Source: Ruegeria haliotis (GTDB taxonomy: Bacteria > Pseudomonadota > Alphaproteobacteria > Rhodobacterales > Rhodobacteraceae). From it: 64,000 nt of DNA. Of the stretch, positions 46,473-56,163 are shown piece after piece. The position numbers and the translations under genes were made by a program. The number at the start of each line of letters is the position of its first letter. Position 1 is the first letter of the stretch. The notes under the pieces were generated by a model. It worked only from the letters and a program-made list of their open reading frames with translations. It ran no database searches and was not told where the DNA came from. The stretch lies in the NCBI RefSeq assembly GCF_013377785.1, contig NZ_JABXWT010000012.1, positions 1 through 64,000 on the forward strand, in the 5' to 3' direction.

Positions 46473-47389
46473 GCACTGCGTTGCTGCTGGTCTGCGCCAT
46501 GTGTCTGGACGCTGCGCTGGGTGAACCGGACTGGTTGTGGTCGCGTGTGCGCCATCCTGCGGTGATGATCGGCAAAGGGATCGGGTGGCTGGATAAACGG
46601 CTGAACCATGGAGGGCACAAGCGGCTAAAAGGTGTTTCCGTCCTGATCCTGCTGATGCTGGCGGCGTTTGCCGTGGGCAAATTACTTGCCCTGTTCGGGC
46701 CTGTGGTCGAAATCGTGATCTGCACCATTTTGCTGGCTCAGAAATCATTGGTTTCGCATGTCCGCGATGTGGGCAGCGGCCTCCGGGTCTCACTGACCGA
46801 GGGGCGCACAATGGTATCCCGCATTGTGTCCCGCGACACGACGGACATGACCGAGGCTCAGGTGGCGCGGTCCGCTATCGAAAGCGCCGCCGAGAATCTG
46901 AGTGACGGCGTTATCGCGCCCGCGTTCTGGTTTCTCGTCGCCGGATTGCCGGGGCTGCTGGTCTACAAGGCCGTGAATACGGCAGACAGCATGATCGGCT
47001 ATCGCACTGAAAAGCATCGTGAGTTCGGCTGGGCCTCGGCCCGGTTTGACGATCTGCTGAATCTGATACCGGCCCGGTTGACCTGCGTGATGATCGTTGC
47101 ACTGTCACGTCAGTGGCGCCGCTGGCCCGAGATGGTAGCGGATGCGCGCCGCCACATCTCACCCAATGCAGGCTGGCCCGAGGCGGCAATGGCCCGCGCG
47201 CTGAACATCGCGCTGGCCGGGCCACGTAGTTACGATGGCCAAGCCCGTAATCTGGCCTGGGTGAACGGCGAGGCCCGCCGCGAAATCGGAGCGCCGGAGG
47301 TTTTCCGCGCATGTGACATGCTGTGGAAGGTCTGGGGGCTTGCACTTGGGCTCTTGTCAGTGTGGGTTGTGGCCAACCTGGTTTTCTAA
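46469..47389 (+). CDS. cbiB: adenosylcobinamide-phosphate synthase
   Basis: 306 residues from a GTG overlapping cobC. Membrane protein: [72 protein letters not shown] (about 132-176) and [12 protein letters not shown] are CbiB signatures. Joins aminopropanol (phosphate) to adenosylcobyric acid. Forms an operon with cobC. Confidence 0.93.
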   Translation: MSTALLLVCAMCLDAALGEPDWLWSRVRHPAVMIGKGIGWLDKRLNHGGHKRLKGVSVLILLMLAAFAVGKLLALFGPVVEIVICTILLAQKSLVSHVRDVGSGLRVSLTEGRTMVSRIVSRDTTDMTEAQVARSAIESAAENLSDGVIAPAFWFLVAGLPGLLVYKAVNTADSMIGYRTEKHREFGWASARFDDLLNLIPARLTCVMIVALSRQWRRWPEMVADARRHISPNAGWPEAAMARALNIALAGPRSYDGQARNLAWVNGEARREIGAPEVFRACDMLWKVWGLALGLLSVWVVANLVF

Positions 47390-47404
47390 AGGACCTGATA
47401 GCTC

Positions 47405-48568
47405 ATGCGCATCCTCTCCGGCATCTTTGCCGCCGCCTTGTTTACCTCACCCGCCCTGGCCCAATGCGGTGGCGGCTTCAATGCCTTCGTCAAGGAATTG
47501 AAATCCGAAGCCGTTCAACAAGGGTTCGACACGTCCACCGTAAACGGCTTTTTCAAAGGTGTTCAGCAGGATAACACAGTTCTCAAGGCCGACCGGGCGC
47601 AAGGCGTGTTCCAGAAACCCTTCATCGACTTTTCCCGCCACCTGATCTCGGCCAACCGGATCGAGCGGGGGCAGACCATGTCCCGCAAATACGACGCGGT
47701 ATTTGACCGCATCGAACGCGAATACGGTGTCTCCCGTGGCGTATTGCTGGCCTTTTGGGCATTCGAGACAGATTACGGCGCGTTTCAGGGCAATTTCAAC
47801 ACCCGCAACGCGTTGGTGACACTGGCCCATGATTGCCGCCGACCCGAGCTGTTTCGCCCCCAGATCTTCGCAGCCATTGAACTGTACGATCAGGGCAATT
47901 TTGACCCAACCCGCACGACCGGCGCCTGGGCCGGGGAAATCGGCATGGTGCAGATGCTGCCGCGCGACATTCTGGAAAACGGGGTCGATGGTGATGGCGA
48001 CGGTAAGGTATCGCTGAAAACCTCGGCACCGGATGCGCTGATGTCAGGGGCAAAGATGCTGTCGGGGCTGGGCTGGCAACCGGGGCAGCCATGGCTGCAA
48101 GAGGTGACGGTGCCCAAACAGATGGACTGGTCGCTGTCCGGCCCCGGCAAACCGCGTTCGGTGTCGGATTGGCAAGCCATGGGGGTTCAGGCGCGCAACG
48201 GGTCGTTGTCCAACCTGCCCGCCTCGCTGATCCTGCCGCAAGGGCACAACGGGCCTGCCTTTCTGGCCTATCCGAATTTCGACGTCTACTTCGAGTGGAA
48301 CCAGAGCTTTGTCTACGTCCTGACCGCCGCCTATTTCGGCACAAGGCTGGAAGGCGCGCAGATCTATGACGCTGGGAACCCTGCACAGGGGCTGTCGGGG
48401 GCGCAGATGAAGCAATTGCAGAGCAAGCTTCAGGCGCACGGGCATAACGTGGGCAAAGTCGACGGCATTCTGGGCGCGGGCACACGCGCGGCGGTGCAGG
48501 CGGAACAGGCACGGTTGGGGCTGCCTGCGGATGCGTGGCCGACGACGGAGTTGTTGGGAAAGCTGTAA
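47405..48568 (+). CDS. lytic murein transglycosylase with peptidoglycan-binding domain
   Basis: 387 residues. Signal peptide (cleaved near ALAQC, about 20). SLT-type (MltB-like) domain with YGVSRGVLLAFWAFETDYGAFQG (about 104-126, catalytic Glu in AFETDYG) and GEIGMVQMLPRDILENGVDGDGDGKV; C-terminal PG_binding_1 domain LQSKLQAHGHNVGKVDGILGAGTRAAVQ. Cuts glycan strands in the periplasm. Confidence 0.93.
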   Translation: MRILSGIFAAALFTSPALAQCGGGFNAFVKELKSEAVQQGFDTSTVNGFFKGVQQDNTVLKADRAQGVFQKPFIDFSRHLISANRIERGQTMSRKYDAVFDRIEREYGVSRGVLLAFWAFETDYGAFQGNFNTRNALVTLAHDCRRPELFRPQIFAAIELYDQGNFDPTRTTGAWAGEIGMVQMLPRDILENGVDGDGDGKVSLKTSAPDALMSGAKMLSGLGWQPGQPWLQEVTVPKQMDWSLSGPGKPRSVSDWQAMGVQARNGSLSNLPASLILPQGHNGPAFLAYPNFDVYFEWNQSFVYVLTAAYFGTRLEGAQIYDAGNPAQGLSGAQMKQLQSKLQAHGHNVGKVDGILGAGTRAAVQAEQARLGLPADAWPTTELLGKL

Positions 48569-48683
48569 AGGATGCCGGGCAAAGGCCCATCTGGACCGTT
48601 TGCATATCAGCACCGGCACAAAAATGTTCCATTTATGTTCTTCCGGCTATATGTTAACTTCAGCCCGCTCCAAGGAAGTCTCC

Positions 48684-49526
48684 ATGTCGGAACAAAATGC
48701 CAAATTCGAACGCTTGAAAAATCTTCACCTTGGGAATGAGGCTTTCGTTATACCCAACCCCTGGGACGCGGGGTCTGCCCGGTTGTTAGCCAGCCTCGGC
48801 TTCGAAGCGCTCGCTACAACCAGCGCAGGATATGCTTTCTCAAAAGGCAAACGGGATTCCTTTGCGGCGCTCGGTAGGGACGAACTCCTTGAGAATGCTG
48901 CCGAGATTGTCAATTCCGTAGACCTTCCCGTTTCGGCTGATCTTGAAGACGGTTTTGGCAGTGCTCCGGAAAGTTGCGCGCAATCCATCCGCCTGGCCTG
49001 CCAAGTTGGACTGGTGGGAGGTTCCATCGAGGATGCAACGGGAAACCCTGATAATCCGATCTATGATGTTTCTCAAGCGGTCGATCGCGTTCAGGCAGCA
49101 GCTGAGACCGCACGCAATTTACCCTTCCTGTTGACGGCCAGAGCCGAAAACTTCCTTTGGGGTCGTGCTGATCTGGGTGATACAATAAAGCGCCTTCAAG
49201 CATTTTCAGAGGCGGGTGCTGATGTGCTGTACGCTCCGGGGCTTCCAGATCTGGAGGCGATCCGGACTGTATGCAGCGAAGTCGATAAGCCGGTAAATGT
49301 GGTGATGGGGCTGACGGGACCGACCTATACAGTTTCTGAGTTATCGAAAGCGGGTGTGCGGCGCATCAGTGTCGGGGGGTCGTTTGCCCGGGCCGCACTT
49401 GGTGCCCTGAAGTCCGCGGCAGAAGAAGTAAGGTCATTGGGAACCTTTGATTACGCGACAAATGCTATGCCCGGCGCAGAAATCGAACAGCTGATGGCTC
49501 AGGACAAAATCAAAACGAGGGATTAG
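48684..49526 (+). CDS. isocitrate lyase/PEP mutase family protein
   Basis: 280 residues from the ATG at 48684, with AAGGAAG 5-6 bases upstream. TIM barrel of the PEP-mutase/ICL superfamily: FVIPNPWDAGSARLLASLGFEALATTSAG, VSADLEDGFG (about 87-96, Mg2+ site), GSIEDATGNPDNP and LLTARAENFLWG. No KKCGH loop, so not isocitrate lyase proper. Probably cleaves or rearranges a 2-oxo or phosphono acid; substrate unknown. Lower GC than neighbours. Confidence 0.85.
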   Translation: MSEQNAKFERLKNLHLGNEAFVIPNPWDAGSARLLASLGFEALATTSAGYAFSKGKRDSFAALGRDELLENAAEIVNSVDLPVSADLEDGFGSAPESCAQSIRLACQVGLVGGSIEDATGNPDNPIYDVSQAVDRVQAAAETARNLPFLLTARAENFLWGRADLGDTIKRLQAFSEAGADVLYAPGLPDLEAIRTVCSEVDKPVNVVMGLTGPTYTVSELSKAGVRRISVGGSFARAALGALKSAAEEVRSLGTFDYATNAMPGAEIEQLMAQDKIKTRD

Positions 49527-49584
49527 CCGCTTTGTTGCGAGAGGCCGTCATACCCAAAACGATTTTAGGGCAAAGTCTGCCCTT

Positions 49585-49938
49585 TCACTCCGGTCGCACC
49601 GGATACCGTTCACCCTTTTCGTTGATCAGGATCAGCCGCTCACCACTGCGCACGTACAAATCACAGCGGCTGAACCCGTTGCGATAAGCGATGCAGATGC
49701 TGCCATCCTCGGCGATGCTGTAAGTGCCAAAGGCGGATTCTCCGCTGGCATAGGTGAAGGAATAAGCCCCACCGGCAGAGAATTTGGACTGGCCATCGTC
49801 ATAGTACGTCAACGTACGCCCCGCCAGACCATCCAGTTCCTGAAGATCAAGCGGCACGTCGCCGGGCTTGGTCACCCATTCAGCCGCCCAAAGCGGCGTT
49901 GCGGCGCAGGCTGCCAATATCAAAACAATGCGTATCAT
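49585..49938 (-). CDS. small secreted hypothetical protein
   Basis: 117 residues with a signal peptide (cleaved near LWAAEW, about 19). Beta-rich remainder with GRTLTYYDDGQSKFSAGGAYSFTYASGESAFGTYSIAEDGSICIAYRNG, a pattern found in small Rhodobacteraceae periplasmic proteins. Two cysteines (SICIAY, FSRCDL) could form a disulfide. Function unknown. Confidence 0.7.
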   Translation of the reverse strand: MIRIVLILAACAATPLWAAEWVTKPGDVPLDLQELDGLAGRTLTYYDDGQSKFSAGGAYSFTYASGESAFGTYSIAEDGSICIAYRNGFSRCDLYVRSGERLILINEKGERYPVRPE

Positions 49939-49992
49939 GAGGGTATTGTAACCCGAGTGTGGCCAACATTCGCGTAACGTTGCAGTGATAGG

Positions 49993-52900
49993 TCAGGCGA
50001 CCATCTGTTCGGCCTTCTTCAGATCGACCGAGACCAGTTGGCTGACGCCCTGTTCCTGCATGGTTACGCCAAACAGCCGATCCATCCGCGCCATGGTCAC
50101 CGCGTGGTGGGTGATGATCAGGAAACGGGTGTCAGTCTGGCGGCACATCTCGTCCAGCAGGTCGCAGAAGCGGGTGACGTTGGCGTCGTCCAGCGGGGCG
50201 TCGACCTCGTCCAAAACGCAGATCGGCGCGGGGTTGGCGAGGAAGACGCCAAAGATCAACGCCGTGGCCGTCAGGGTCTGTTCGCCACCAGACAACAGGC
50301 TGAGGGTCGAGAGTTTCTTGCCCGGAGGCTGGCACATGATCTCCAGCCCGGCATCAAGCGGATCGTCGCTTTCCACCATGACCAGATTGGCCTCGCCACC
50401 ACCGAACAGGTGTTTGAACAGCATGGCGAAGTTCGAATTCACCTGTTCAAACGCGGTCAACAGACGCTCGCGTCCTTCGCGGTTGAGGCTGGCGATACCG
50501 CTGCGCAGGGCTTTGATTGCGTCTTCCAAATCCGCCTTTTCGCCGTTCAGCGTGTCGAATTCTTCCTGTACTTCCTTGGCGTCTTCTTCGGCGCGCAGGT
50601 TCACTGCGCCCATCGCGTCGCGCTGGCGCTTGTGGCGGTTCACTTCCGATTCCAGCGCATCCGCAGCGGGCATCTGATCGGGGTTCACGTCCAGTTGGTT
50701 CAACAATTGGTTGGGCGTCAGCTGTTGATCTTCTGCGATACGCTCGGCGGCTGCCACGACGCTTTCCTTCGCCCCATCACAGCGCGCCTCGGCGGCCGCA
50801 CGGGTTTCGCGCGCCTCCGAGGCCAGACGTTCTGTCTCCCGCTCGGCCAAAACGACCTCGCGTTGTTGCGTCTCAGCTTGGGCCAGCTTGTCAGCAGCCT
50901 CGGCGCGACGGGCCTCGGCCTCTTCTATCAATTCGTTCAGCTCTTCGCGCGCCTCGGCGATTTCGCCGGGGGTCGCCATCGCCTCGGTCAGTTCCTCTTC
51001 CGAACCTTCCTTGCGTTCCGCCAATTCCGAGATTCGCTTTTCCGCCGTTTCCAAACGGTGCCGCCAGCCACTGAGGTCTTTGGTCACCTCTTGGCTACGC
51101 CGCGTCCGCGCCTCGCCCTCGCGGCGCAGCTCGTCATGGGTCGAGCGGTGGGTCAGCATGGTGATCCGCGCCGCCTCGACCGTCTGCTTGATGTCTTCGA
51201 CCTGCGCGCGGGCATTGTCGAGATCGCCCAAACCTGTCAACGCGCCCTCAGCCTCGCGCAGTTGGGCGCGGGCAGACATGGCATCCTCTTTGTGGCGATC
51301 CACAGCGAGGGTCAAGGTTTCCAGTTTGCCTTGTGCCAGATTGCGATCCGCCTCGGCCCGGCTGAGCGCGCGGGCGGTTTCGGCCATACGCTGATCGGCG
51401 GCGCGGCGGGCTTCGCGGGCACGGCGGTCGGCTTCGGTCACATCGGCCAACTGCTGAGACAGTGCCTCGTGCGCCGCGCGGGCACCGTCGGCTTGCGCCT
51501 CGGTGCGGGTCAGTTCCTGTTTCAGTGCCTCGAGCTTGTTGAGCTGTTCCAACCGCAGCGCGGCAGCGCTTGGCGCATCTTCAGCCCAGGCCCGGAAGCC
51601 GTCCCAGCGCCACAGATCGCCCGAGCGAGATACCAGCCGTTGCCCCGGCTTCAACGAGGCCTGCAACCGCGCGCCCTGATCCGCGTCGACCAGTCCAATC
51701 TGGGCAATCCGGCGGCTAAGACGATCCGGACCAGACACATGCAGCGCCAACGGCTCGGCCCCTTCGGGCAGCGGCTGATCAGAGTCGTACCCAGACACCT
51801 GCACCCAACCGGACGGGCCGTCGCCTTCGACCAACGGCGTGCGCAGATCATCGGCCAGCGCCGCTCCCAGCGCCTTTTCATAACCCGGCGCGACGCGCAA
51901 CAAGTCCAGCACCTGCCCGCCCTCGGCCGTGTCCCGTTCAACCAGCTTGGCCAGCGCGGTGGTCTCGGCCCGGATGGCACCAAGTTCACCTTCGGCTTCG
52001 GACCGTTGTGCGCGAGCTTCAGCCTCGCGCCCCTGGGTTTCGTTGCGCAGCTCGTCGGCGGCTTCCAACGCTTCTTCGGCGGCTTCGGCAGCTTCGCGGG
52101 CTTCTTCTTCGCCCTCTTGCGCGGCTTCAAACGCTTTGCTGCTGCGGGTCAAAGCGGAACGGGCCTCATTCACTGCAGCGCGGGCTTTTTCCTCTTCCCC
52201 CTCGGACCGAGCCAGCGTTTTGTGGCTATCCTCGACCAGACGCTGTGCCGATTGGTGACGCGCCACAAGGCGGGCCGTGTCCTCGGTTTCCTGCGACAGA
52301 TGATCCTCGCGGTTCTGCAAGATCGACGCGGCCTCGCGGGCGACGTCCGCCGCCTCGGTCAGCTTGTCATCGTGACCTTCAGCAGCTTTGGACAACTCGC
52401 GGGCTTCCCATTCCAGACGTTCGATCATCTCACCCGCGTCGCGGTTCAGACCGGTTTCGCGTTCGATGTCGTTGCCCAGCTGCTGAATCCGGTTGGTCAG
52501 GGTTTCAATTGTCTGACGGGCACGGGTTTCCTGATCTTTCAGCGCATCGCGCTGCACTTGCTGGCGTTGCAGGACGGCGGCGGCAATCGCCTCTTCCTCA
52601 CGTAAGGGGGGCAGGGTTTCTTCGATTTCAGCGCGCTTGGCGCTGGCGCCACGCGCTTCGGCCTCGGCGCGTGAGGCTTCGGTGATGCGTTCGCGCAGTT
52701 TCTCTTCGGCTTGCTGACGGGCCATGTCGGCCTCTTTCCAGCGACGGTAGAGCAGCATACCCTCGGCCTGACGCAATTGCTCGCCAATCTCACGATAGCG
52801 CGCGGCCTGACGGGCCTGACGGGCCAGTTGCGCCAGTTGGGTGCCGAGTTGTTCCAGTACATCGTCAACGCGGGTCAGGTTGGTTTCGGTGCCCTTCAGC

Positions 52901-53448
52901 TTCAGCTCGGCCTCGTGGCGGCGCTGATAAAGTCCCGATATCCCTGCAGCCTCTTCCAGAATACGACGGCGGGCGCGAGGTTTGGCATTAATCAGTTCAG
53001 CAATGCGGTTCTGACCCACCAGAGCGGGTGAATGTGCCCCGGTCGAGGCATCGGCAAACAACATCTGCACATCGCGGGCGCGCACATCCTTGCCGTTGGT
53101 CTTGTAGGCGCTGCCCACATCCCGAGTGATGCGGCGGAAGATCTCAAGCTGATCGCTGTCATTGAAACCCGAAGGCGCCAGACGTTCGGAATTGTCCAGC
53201 GTCAGGACAACTTCGGCAAAATTGCGGGCGGGGCGCGTGGCGGCGCCTGCGAAAATCACATCCTCCATCGCGCCGCCGCGCATGGATTTGGGGCGGTTTT
53301 CACCCATGACCCAGCGCAGCGCCTCGAGCAGATTGGATTTGCCGCAGCCGTTTGGACCCACCACACCAGTCAACCCATCCGCGATGATCAGATCGGTCGG
53401 ATCAACGAAGCTTTTGAAGCCGGTCAGTTTGAGTTTGCTGAAACGCAA
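49993..53448 (-). CDS. smc: chromosome segregation ATPase SMC
   Basis: 1151 residues. N-terminal P-loop GPNGCGKSN (31-39), long coiled coil, hinge near 500-650, second coiled coil, and C-terminal LLSGGEQTLTATALIF plus Walker B PICVLDEVDAPLDDANV. Condenses and organises the nucleoid with ScpAB. The start is a TTG at 53448 (MRFSKLKLTGFKSF); no in-frame ATG lies close upstream. A perfect DnaA box lies about 100 bp upstream. Confidence 0.96.
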   Translation of the reverse strand: MRFSKLKLTGFKSFVDPTDLIIADGLTGVVGPNGCGKSNLLEALRWVMGENRPKSMRGGAMEDVIFAGAATRPARNFAEVVLTLDNSERLAPSGFNDSDQLEIFRRITRDVGSAYKTNGKDVRARDVQMLFADASTGAHSPALVGQNRIAELINAKPRARRRILEEAAGISGLYQRRHEAELKLKGTETNLTRVDDVLEQLGTQLAQLARQARQAARYREIGEQLRQAEGMLLYRRWKEADMARQQAEEKLRERITEASRAEAEARGASAKRAEIEETLPPLREEEAIAAAVLQRQQVQRDALKDQETRARQTIETLTNRIQQLGNDIERETGLNRDAGEMIERLEWEARELSKAAEGHDDKLTEAADVAREAASILQNREDHLSQETEDTARLVARHQSAQRLVEDSHKTLARSEGEEEKARAAVNEARSALTRSSKAFEAAQEGEEEAREAAEAAEEALEAADELRNETQGREAEARAQRSEAEGELGAIRAETTALAKLVERDTAEGGQVLDLLRVAPGYEKALGAALADDLRTPLVEGDGPSGWVQVSGYDSDQPLPEGAEPLALHVSGPDRLSRRIAQIGLVDADQGARLQASLKPGQRLVSRSGDLWRWDGFRAWAEDAPSAAALRLEQLNKLEALKQELTRTEAQADGARAAHEALSQQLADVTEADRRAREARRAADQRMAETARALSRAEADRNLAQGKLETLTLAVDRHKEDAMSARAQLREAEGALTGLGDLDNARAQVEDIKQTVEAARITMLTHRSTHDELRREGEARTRRSQEVTKDLSGWRHRLETAEKRISELAERKEGSEEELTEAMATPGEIAEAREELNELIEEAEARRAEAADKLAQAETQQREVVLAERETERLASEARETRAAAEARCDGAKESVVAAAERIAEDQQLTPNQLLNQLDVNPDQMPAADALESEVNRHKRQRDAMGAVNLRAEEDAKEVQEEFDTLNGEKADLEDAIKALRSGIASLNREGRERLLTAFEQVNSNFAMLFKHLFGGGEANLVMVESDDPLDAGLEIMCQPPGKKLSTLSLLSGGEQTLTATALIFGVFLANPAPICVLDEVDAPLDDANVTRFCDLLDEMCRQTDTRFLIITHHAVTMARMDRLFGVTMQEQGVSQLVSVDLKKAEQMVA

Positions 53449-53545
53449 AGGCTGCTCGTCCCATGATTCCTACGTCCCAGAAGTCTGCGCAACCATGGGG
53501 GCACGAGTCAACGGAGTTGCGCAGGATATGGGACATTGCACCAAG

Positions 53546-53554
53546 TTATCCACA
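53546..53554 (+). promoter_or_regulatory. DnaA box upstream of smc
   Basis: TTATCCACA, a perfect match to the strong DnaA box, in the gap between smc and the next minus-strand gene. Single copy, no A/T-rich unwinding region, so not an origin. It could tie smc expression to replication. Confidence 0.45.
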
Positions 53555-53588
53555 ATATCTTGCTGAAATACGCATGAAAGCGCGTGTT

Positions 53589-53993
53589 TCAATACGGCGT
53601 GCATTCGAACACCTGATAGCCTGAATCGCCCACACCCTCGTAGATGCCAAAGTCGATACACTCGTAATTCGGGGTTGAAATCGCTGTCAGCAACAACCGT
53701 TCCCCAGCTTCGCGGTCACAGCCCAGAACACCAACTGTCACTGCCGCATCGCCCAGAACATCCAGGATCGAGCAACCCGAGACCTGCGCCATCGCCAACG
53801 CGGCGCGATCCCGGATCGGACCAAGCCGTGGCGCGTATTGGGCATTCACCCGGACGGCTTCGGCCAGATCCCCGCGCACACGTATGTCGAACACGCTGCC
53901 ATTGACCGCCACGCGGGTCGCAGGCACATCGCGAAAATGAGGTGTACCAGCCGAACAGGCGGCCAGCAGCAAAGGGGCAAGATACCGGATCAT
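53589..53993 (-). CDS. putative lipoprotein, unknown function
   Basis: 134 residues from the ATG at 53993. Lipobox LAAC, acylated Cys about 13. Then a beta/alpha sequence RVAVNGSVFDIRVRGDLAEAVRVNAQYAPRLGPIRDRAALAMAQVSGC and two further cysteines near the C-terminus. Family not recognised. Located between smc and the PLP enzyme; distinct transcription units possible. Confidence 0.68.
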   Translation of the reverse strand: MIRYLAPLLLAACSAGTPHFRDVPATRVAVNGSVFDIRVRGDLAEAVRVNAQYAPRLGPIRDRAALAMAQVSGCSILDVLGDAAVTVGVLGCDREAGERLLLTAISTPNYECIDFGIYEGVGDSGYQVFECTPY

Positions 53994-54037
53994 ACTGCAG
54001 ACTTGTCGCAATATGGTTAACAGAACCTTTCCGGGCG

Positions 54038-55237
54038 TCAGGCTCGCAGAACCTCTCCCAACCGGCGGATACCCTCGCGGATTGTCGCCTCGTCGGAATT
54101 GGAGAAGCTGAGCCGGATGGTGTTGGCTCCGCTCCCATCTGGGAAAAAGGCCTGCCCCGGAACAAAGGCGACCTTGACCGTCTCCAGTGCGCGCGCCAGT
54201 AAGTCAGACCCTTCCAAGTCGTTGGGCAACGTCACCCAGACGAACATTCCGCCCTCGGGTTTTGTCCATTCCACGCCGTCGGGCATGTGCTGATCCAAAG
54301 CCGTAAGCATCGCATCGCGACGCGCGCTGTAAGCATGGCGTACTTTGGGAATATGGGTGTCGAAACAGGCCTGCGCCACCTGATGCACTGCCATCTGATT
54401 GATCGTGGCCGAATGCAGATCAGCGGCTTGTTTCATCAACACCAACTGGGAAATGACCGGCTTGGCTGCAACGACCCATCCAACCCGCAAACCCGGCGAC
54501 AAGGTTTTCGAGAAACTGCCACAATAGATCGTCCGGCAAGCCTCAATCGAGCCTTTCCGGGCTAGTTCCAGCGCAAGGATCGGTGGGATTGCATCACCGT
54601 CATAACGCAGGGCCTGATAGGCGCCATCCTCGATTATGGCGCAGTTCAGGTCATCGGCCAGATCCAGCAAAGACTCCCGCCCCCGCAGATCCACCGTTTC
54701 ACCGGTCGGGTTAGAGAAATCGGGTGACAGATAGGCGAATTTGACTGCTTCATCCCCGGCTGCGGCCTCGTATTCCGCGGCACCCCGATTGCCGTTGAGG
54801 CTGAGCCGGTCAAAGCGCGGCTCGTAGGCGTTGAAGGCCGCAAGAGCACCCAGATAGGTCGGCCAGCCCACCAAAGCCGTATCGCCAGGCGACAGGAACA
54901 GTTTGCCCAGATAGTCCAGTGCCTGTTGCGAGCCAGAGGTGATCAGGATGTTGTCGCTGTCACAGCCCACACCAATCTGCCGCATGTGTTGGGCGAGCCA
55001 CTCGCGCAGCGGAGCGTAGCCTTCGCTGACGGAATATTGCAGCGCCTGTGCCTGGCTGTCCGGTCCAAGCGCCGCTTGAAAGGCTTGCGAAAACGCCTGC
55101 GCCGGGAACAGGGCCGGATCGGGGATTCCCCCAGCAAAGGAAATAATACCGGGCTGATCGAGCAGTTTCAGCAATTCGCGGATTTCAGATGCCTTCATCC
55201 GGGAGGTCCGGGTGGCAAACAAAGGGTGCATGGACAT
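54038..55237 (-). CDS. PLP-dependent aminotransferase (2-aminoadipate aminotransferase type)
   Basis: 399 residues. IISFAGGIPDPALFPAQAF (about 30-48), ITSGSQQALDYLGKLFLSPGDTALVGWPTYLGAL, FSNPTGETVD, IIEDGAYQAL, and PLP Lys in YCGSFSKTLSPGLRVGW (about 246-262). Resembles the MocR aminotransferase half and LysN-type enzymes without the GntR domain. Substrate unknown. Divergent from the FadR-type regulator, which may control it. Confidence 0.85.
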   Translation of the reverse strand: MSMHPLFATRTSRMKASEIRELLKLLDQPGIISFAGGIPDPALFPAQAFSQAFQAALGPDSQAQALQYSVSEGYAPLREWLAQHMRQIGVGCDSDNILITSGSQQALDYLGKLFLSPGDTALVGWPTYLGALAAFNAYEPRFDRLSLNGNRGAAEYEAAAGDEAVKFAYLSPDFSNPTGETVDLRGRESLLDLADDLNCAIIEDGAYQALRYDGDAIPPILALELARKGSIEACRTIYCGSFSKTLSPGLRVGWVVAAKPVISQLVLMKQAADLHSATINQMAVHQVAQACFDTHIPKVRHAYSARRDAMLTALDQHMPDGVEWTKPEGGMFVWVTLPNDLEGSDLLARALETVKVAFVPGQAFFPDGSGANTIRLSFSNSDEATIREGIRRLGEVLRA

Positions 55238-55354
55238 GAGGCTCCTCCGATCTCAGTTCCGTGCAGATTAGGTAGCTGTGCATTAAAGTCAATATTACTG
55301 ACCTAATGTTTCATCCACCGTGACCCCTGTATTCTTGAACAAGTCCCAAATACA

Positions 55355-55373
55355 TGGTCATATGTTTTGACCA
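55355..55373. promoter_or_regulatory. inverted repeat before the FadR-type regulator gene
   Basis: TGGTCA-N7-TGACCA, a perfect 6-bp inverted repeat 15 bp before the ATG at 55389. GntR/FadR regulators usually bind TGGTnnnACCA-like sites, so autoregulation is plausible. Confidence 0.5.
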
Positions 55374-55388
55374 ATTTCGGACGCCATC

Positions 55389-56156
55389 ATGCCCTTTCAA
55401 AAAGTTCAGACTGAAAAGCTCTCGGTTGCGGTTGTTCAGCAGATCGAGCTGTTGATCCTGCGCGGCATTCTGCGCCCGGGCGAGCGCTTGCCACCCGAGC
55501 GTGAGCTGGCCGAGCGGATGGGTGTGTCCCGCCCGTCCCTGCGCGATGCAATTTCCGAGTTGCAGCAACAAGGCCTCCTGACCGCCAAAGCAGGATCCGG
55601 GATCTATGTGGCCGAGGTTCTGGGTTCGGCCTTTTCACCGGCGCTGATCCGGTTGTTCGGCAGCCACGACGAGGCAGTGTTCGACTATTTGTCTTTCCGT
55701 CGGGATATGGAGGGGCTGACCGCCGAGCGTGCAGCGCGGCTGGGTTCAAACAGCGACCTGAAGGTCATCCAGACGATCTTTGACAAGATGGAGGCCGCAC
55801 ACGACCGGAACGCCGCAGAAGACGAGGCGCAACTGGACGCGCAGTTTCACATGGCGATCATTGAGGCCAGCCACAACGTGGTGATGCTGCACATGATGCG
55901 GTCAATGTTCGATCTGCTGCGACAGGGCGTGTTCTATAACCGCCAGATCATGTTCCAGCAGCAAACGACGCGCGAGGCCATCCTAGACCAGCACCGCGCC
56001 ATCAACACGGCGCTTCAGGCACGCGATCCGGCTGCGGCCCGCGCCGCCGTCGAAGCGCATTTAAACTATGTCGAGCAATGCCTTTGGGACCGGAAGAAGG
56101 CCGAACGCAATGAGGCCATCGCCCGGCAAAAATTGATGCACGAGGCCAAAGATTAG
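55389..56156 (+). CDS. FadR-type GntR transcriptional regulator
   Basis: 255 residues. Winged helix at about 8-72 with RPGERLPPERELAERMGVSRPSLRDAISELQQQGLL; then an all-helical FCD domain with the metal or ligand residues in QFHMAIIEASHN (about 156-167) and DQHRAINTALQARDPAAARAAVEAHL. Resembles PdhR/LldR-like regulators of carboxylate use. Its likely operator lies directly upstream and the divergent aminotransferase gene is a candidate target. Confidence 0.9.
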   Translation: MPFQKVQTEKLSVAVVQQIELLILRGILRPGERLPPERELAERMGVSRPSLRDAISELQQQGLLTAKAGSGIYVAEVLGSAFSPALIRLFGSHDEAVFDYLSFRRDMEGLTAERAARLGSNSDLKVIQTIFDKMEAAHDRNAAEDEAQLDAQFHMAIIEASHNVVMLHMMRSMFDLLRQGVFYNRQIMFQQQTTREAILDQHRAINTALQARDPAAARAAVEAHLNYVEQCLWDRKKAERNEAIARQKLMHEAKD

Positions 56157-56163
56157 TCCAACG

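Noticed and set aside
50038..52605. 855-residue open frame on plus across smc
   Set aside because: It is antisense to smc, whose Walker and signature motifs prove the minus strand; the plus translation is rich in low-complexity F/Q/R/L and has no motif.
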